Assembly: GCF_001426245.1 (NCBI RefSeq)
Contig: NZ_LMCM01000001.1
Span: 374,625-438,624, forward strand
Direction of reading: 5' to 3'
Length of the DNA: 64,000 nt
Source: Phycicoccus sp. Root101
GTDB lineage: Bacteria; Actinomycetota; Actinomycetes; Actinomycetales; Dermatophilaceae
Position numbers and translations under genes: made by a program. Position 1 is the first letter of the stretch; each line of letters begins with the position of its first letter. A model generated the notes under the pieces. That model was given only the letters and a program-made list of their open reading frames with translations, made no database searches and had not been told where the DNA came from. This document shows positions 62,753 to 64,000 of this stretch, piece after piece.

Positions 62753-63763
62753 TCAGATGGCGAGGGCGGGGTCGAGCTCGTAGGCGTCGGGGCCGTGCGT
62801 GGCGCGGGCGTAGACCGTCTCCCCCACCTGGAGGCCGAGGACGTCGGCCTGTCCGCGGGTCACCTGCGCCGCGAACCGTTGCCCGGAGTCCGCCCGCAGG
62901 TCGATGCGGACCTCGAAACCCAGCCGCACGACCCGCTCGACGACCGACTCGACGACCCCGCCGGCGGTGCCGGTCAGGGCGTCGGCGGCGACGGCCCGGT
63001 CACGGTTGCGCTCGAGCGCGATGTCGTGCGGGCGGACCAGCTGGCCGCCGAGGCGGGCGACCGAGCCCAGGAACGACATGACGAAGTCGTTGGCGGGGCG
63101 GTCGTAGAGGGAGACCGGGTCCCCGACCTGCTCGATCCGGCCCTTGTTGAGGACGGCGATCCGGTCGGCGACGTCGAGCGCCTCCTCCTGGTCGTGGGTG
63201 ACCAGCACCGTGGTCACGTGGACCTCGTCGTGCAGGCGCCGCAGCCACTGGCGCAGGTCGGCCCGCACCTTGGCGTCCAGGGCGCCGAACGGCTCGTCGA
63301 GCAGCAACACCTCCGGGTCGACGGCGAGCGCGCGCGCGAGGGCCATGCGCTGGCGCTGCCCACCGGAGAGCTGGGCCGGGTAGCGGTGCTGGAAGCCGTC
63401 GAGGCCGACGATCTCGAGCAGGTCGTCGACCTTCTTCGCGATCTCCGCCTTGGGGCGCTTGCGGATGCTCAGGCCGAACGCCACGTTGTCGCGCACCGTC
63501 ATGTGCTTGAACGCGGCGTAGTGCTGGAAGACGAACCCGATCCCCCGCTTCTGCGGCGCCACACCGGTGACGTCGCGGCCGCCGATGACGATCGAGCCCG
63601 CGTCGAGGCGCTCGAGACCGGCGATGGAGCGCAGCAGGGTCGACTTGCCCGAGCCGCTCGGCCCCAGCAGCGCGGTCAGCGTGCCCGCGGGGATGTCGAG
63701 CGTCACGTCGTCGAGCGCGGCGAAGTCTCCGTAGTTCTTGCGGGCTCCGGTCACGGTGATCAT
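62753..63763 (-). CDS. cysA: Sulfate/thiosulfate ABC transporter ATP-binding protein
   Basis: 336 residues. Walker [19 protein letters not shown] near residue 34, [21 protein letters not shown], signature [15 protein letters not shown], Walker [17 protein letters not shown], switch His in [14 protein letters not shown]. The [11 protein letters not shown] segment and the C-terminal TOBE-like domain with [15 protein letters not shown] are characteristic of CysA. It powers sulfate or thiosulfate uptake with CysT/CysW and is preceded by the cysW stop (4-bp overlap). Confidence 0.93.
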   Translation of the reverse strand: MITVTGARKNYGDFAALDDVTLDIPAGTLTALLGPSGSGKSTLLRSIAGLERLDAGSIVIGGRDVTGVAPQKRGIGFVFQHYAAFKHMTVRDNVAFGLSIRKRPKAEIAKKVDDLLEIVGLDGFQHRYPAQLSGGQRQRMALARALAVDPEVLLLDEPFGALDAKVRADLRQWLRRLHDEVHVTTVLVTHDQEEALDVADRIAVLNKGRIEQVGDPVSLYDRPANDFVMSFLGSVARLGGQLVRPHDIALERNRDRAVAADALTGTAGGVVESVVERVVRLGFEVRIDLRADSGQRFAAQVTRGQADVLGLQVGETVYARATHGPDAYELDPALAI

Positions 63764-64000
63764 GTCGTGCTCCTCTTGCGGTCGAGCAGGGTCATCAGCA
63801 GCAGGGTGAGGACGGCGAGGCCCATGAGCAGAGTGGCGGCGGCGTACGCGCCATACGTGTTGTGGTCGTCGATGTAGCGGGAGTGGACGAGCAGCGTCAG
63901 GGTCTGGGACACCCCGGGGAAGCCGGAGCTGACCATGATCACCGCCCCGAACTCGCCGAGGGCACGGGCGATCGTGAGCACGACGCCGTACGTCAGGCCC
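63760..64000 (-). CDS. cysW: Sulfate ABC transporter permease CysW, C-terminal fragment
   Basis: The last 80 codons of the gene; it continues past the right edge of the window. [51 protein letters not shown] is the conserved CysW end, and the final helix is followed by DRKRSTT. The EFGAV segment is the EAA-loop finish of CysT/CysW permeases. Stop overlaps the cysA start by four bases, confirming the operon order cysW-cysA. Confidence 0.92.
   Translation of the reverse strand, partial: GLTYGVVLTIARALGEFGAVIMVSSGFPGVSQTLTLLVHSRYIDDHNTYGAYAAATLLMGLAVLTLLLMTLLDRKRSTT

Overview
This 64 kb window is a chromosomal segment of a very high-G+C actinobacterium. By eye G+C is roughly 72%, and third codon positions are almost all G or C. 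The best guess at order level is Micrococcales, near Intrasporangiaceae/Dermatophilaceae; no 16S gene is present to settle this. The main evidence is the conserved actinobacterial housekeeping order, running mostly on the minus strand: rpsP, KH protein, rimM, trmD, rplS, two lepB, rnhB, DUF2469, yraN, comM, dprA, xerC, (M23), rpsB, tsf, pyrH, frr, cdsA, rlmN, then further left dxr, rip/rseP, ispG, a DUF4081 GNAT and proS. An F420-type PPOX flavoprotein also fits Actinomycetota. I see no tRNA or rRNA genes, insertion sequences, prophage or CRISPR array.

Layout. 1-5.0 kb: end of a TauE/SafE exporter, a HAD hydrolase, proS, a flavoprotein, two small membrane proteins and the DUF4081 acetyltransferase. 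5.0-7.5 kb: a polar amino acid ABC transporter (binding protein, permease, ATPase) preceded by an AT-rich inverted repeat. 7.8-14.4 kb: ispG, a divergent coiled-coil protein, the site-2 protease, dxr, a Pr6Pr membrane protein and a stand-alone DnaB-type RecA-fold ATPase. 14.4-27.6 kb: a polyamine/putrescine utilisation locus built around a divergent promoter at about 24.1-24.3 kb. Leftwards run an aminobutyraldehyde dehydrogenase, PotD-A-B-C, a saccharopine-dehydrogenase-like protein, an agmatinase-family ureohydrolase and succinate-semialdehyde dehydrogenase. Rightwards run an Lrp/AsnC regulator, a class III aminotransferase and an FAD amine oxidoreductase. Together they can import putrescine or spermidine and carry putrescine through 4-aminobutyraldehyde and GABA/succinic semialdehyde to succinate.

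27.6-36.6 kb is accessory: F420 flavoprotein, aminoglycoside-phosphotransferase-like kinase, LOG protein, YndJ, DUF1990, VOC protein, an isolated long palindrome, purU, a secreted copper monooxygenase-like lipoprotein, rlmN and an unrecognised protein. 36.7-44 kb: cdsA, frr, pyrH, tsf and rpsB, interrupted between pyrH and tsf by an M13 peptidase and a monooxygenase-domain membrane protein on the other strand. 44-49 kb: MFS transporter, a tiny SET-domain protein divergent from an aminotransferase, a LytM-like protein and a matrixin-like DUF3152 protein. 49-60.5 kb: the xerC to rpsP housekeeping run, including a TrmD-GNAT fusion. 60.7-64 kb: an unusual zinc-ribbon SDR with an Rrf2 regulator, then cysA and part of cysW of a sulfate-type ABC transporter.

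Three signals go beyond single genes. (1) At least fifteen genes have a NANNNT -10 hexamer exactly 6 nt before the start codon, so they are probably leaderless; this also fixes several start sites. (2) The heptamer GTATGCC/GGCATAC is strongly over-represented and accounts for most TAT/ATA triplets in the window. (3) Tandem repeats of 15 bp and 29 bp run from the last codons of two genes across their stop codons. Nothing here amounts to a demonstrated new defence or biosynthetic system. The most unusual proteins are the stand-alone DnaB-like ATPase, the SDR lacking its catalytic tyrosine, and the TrmD-GNAT fusion.
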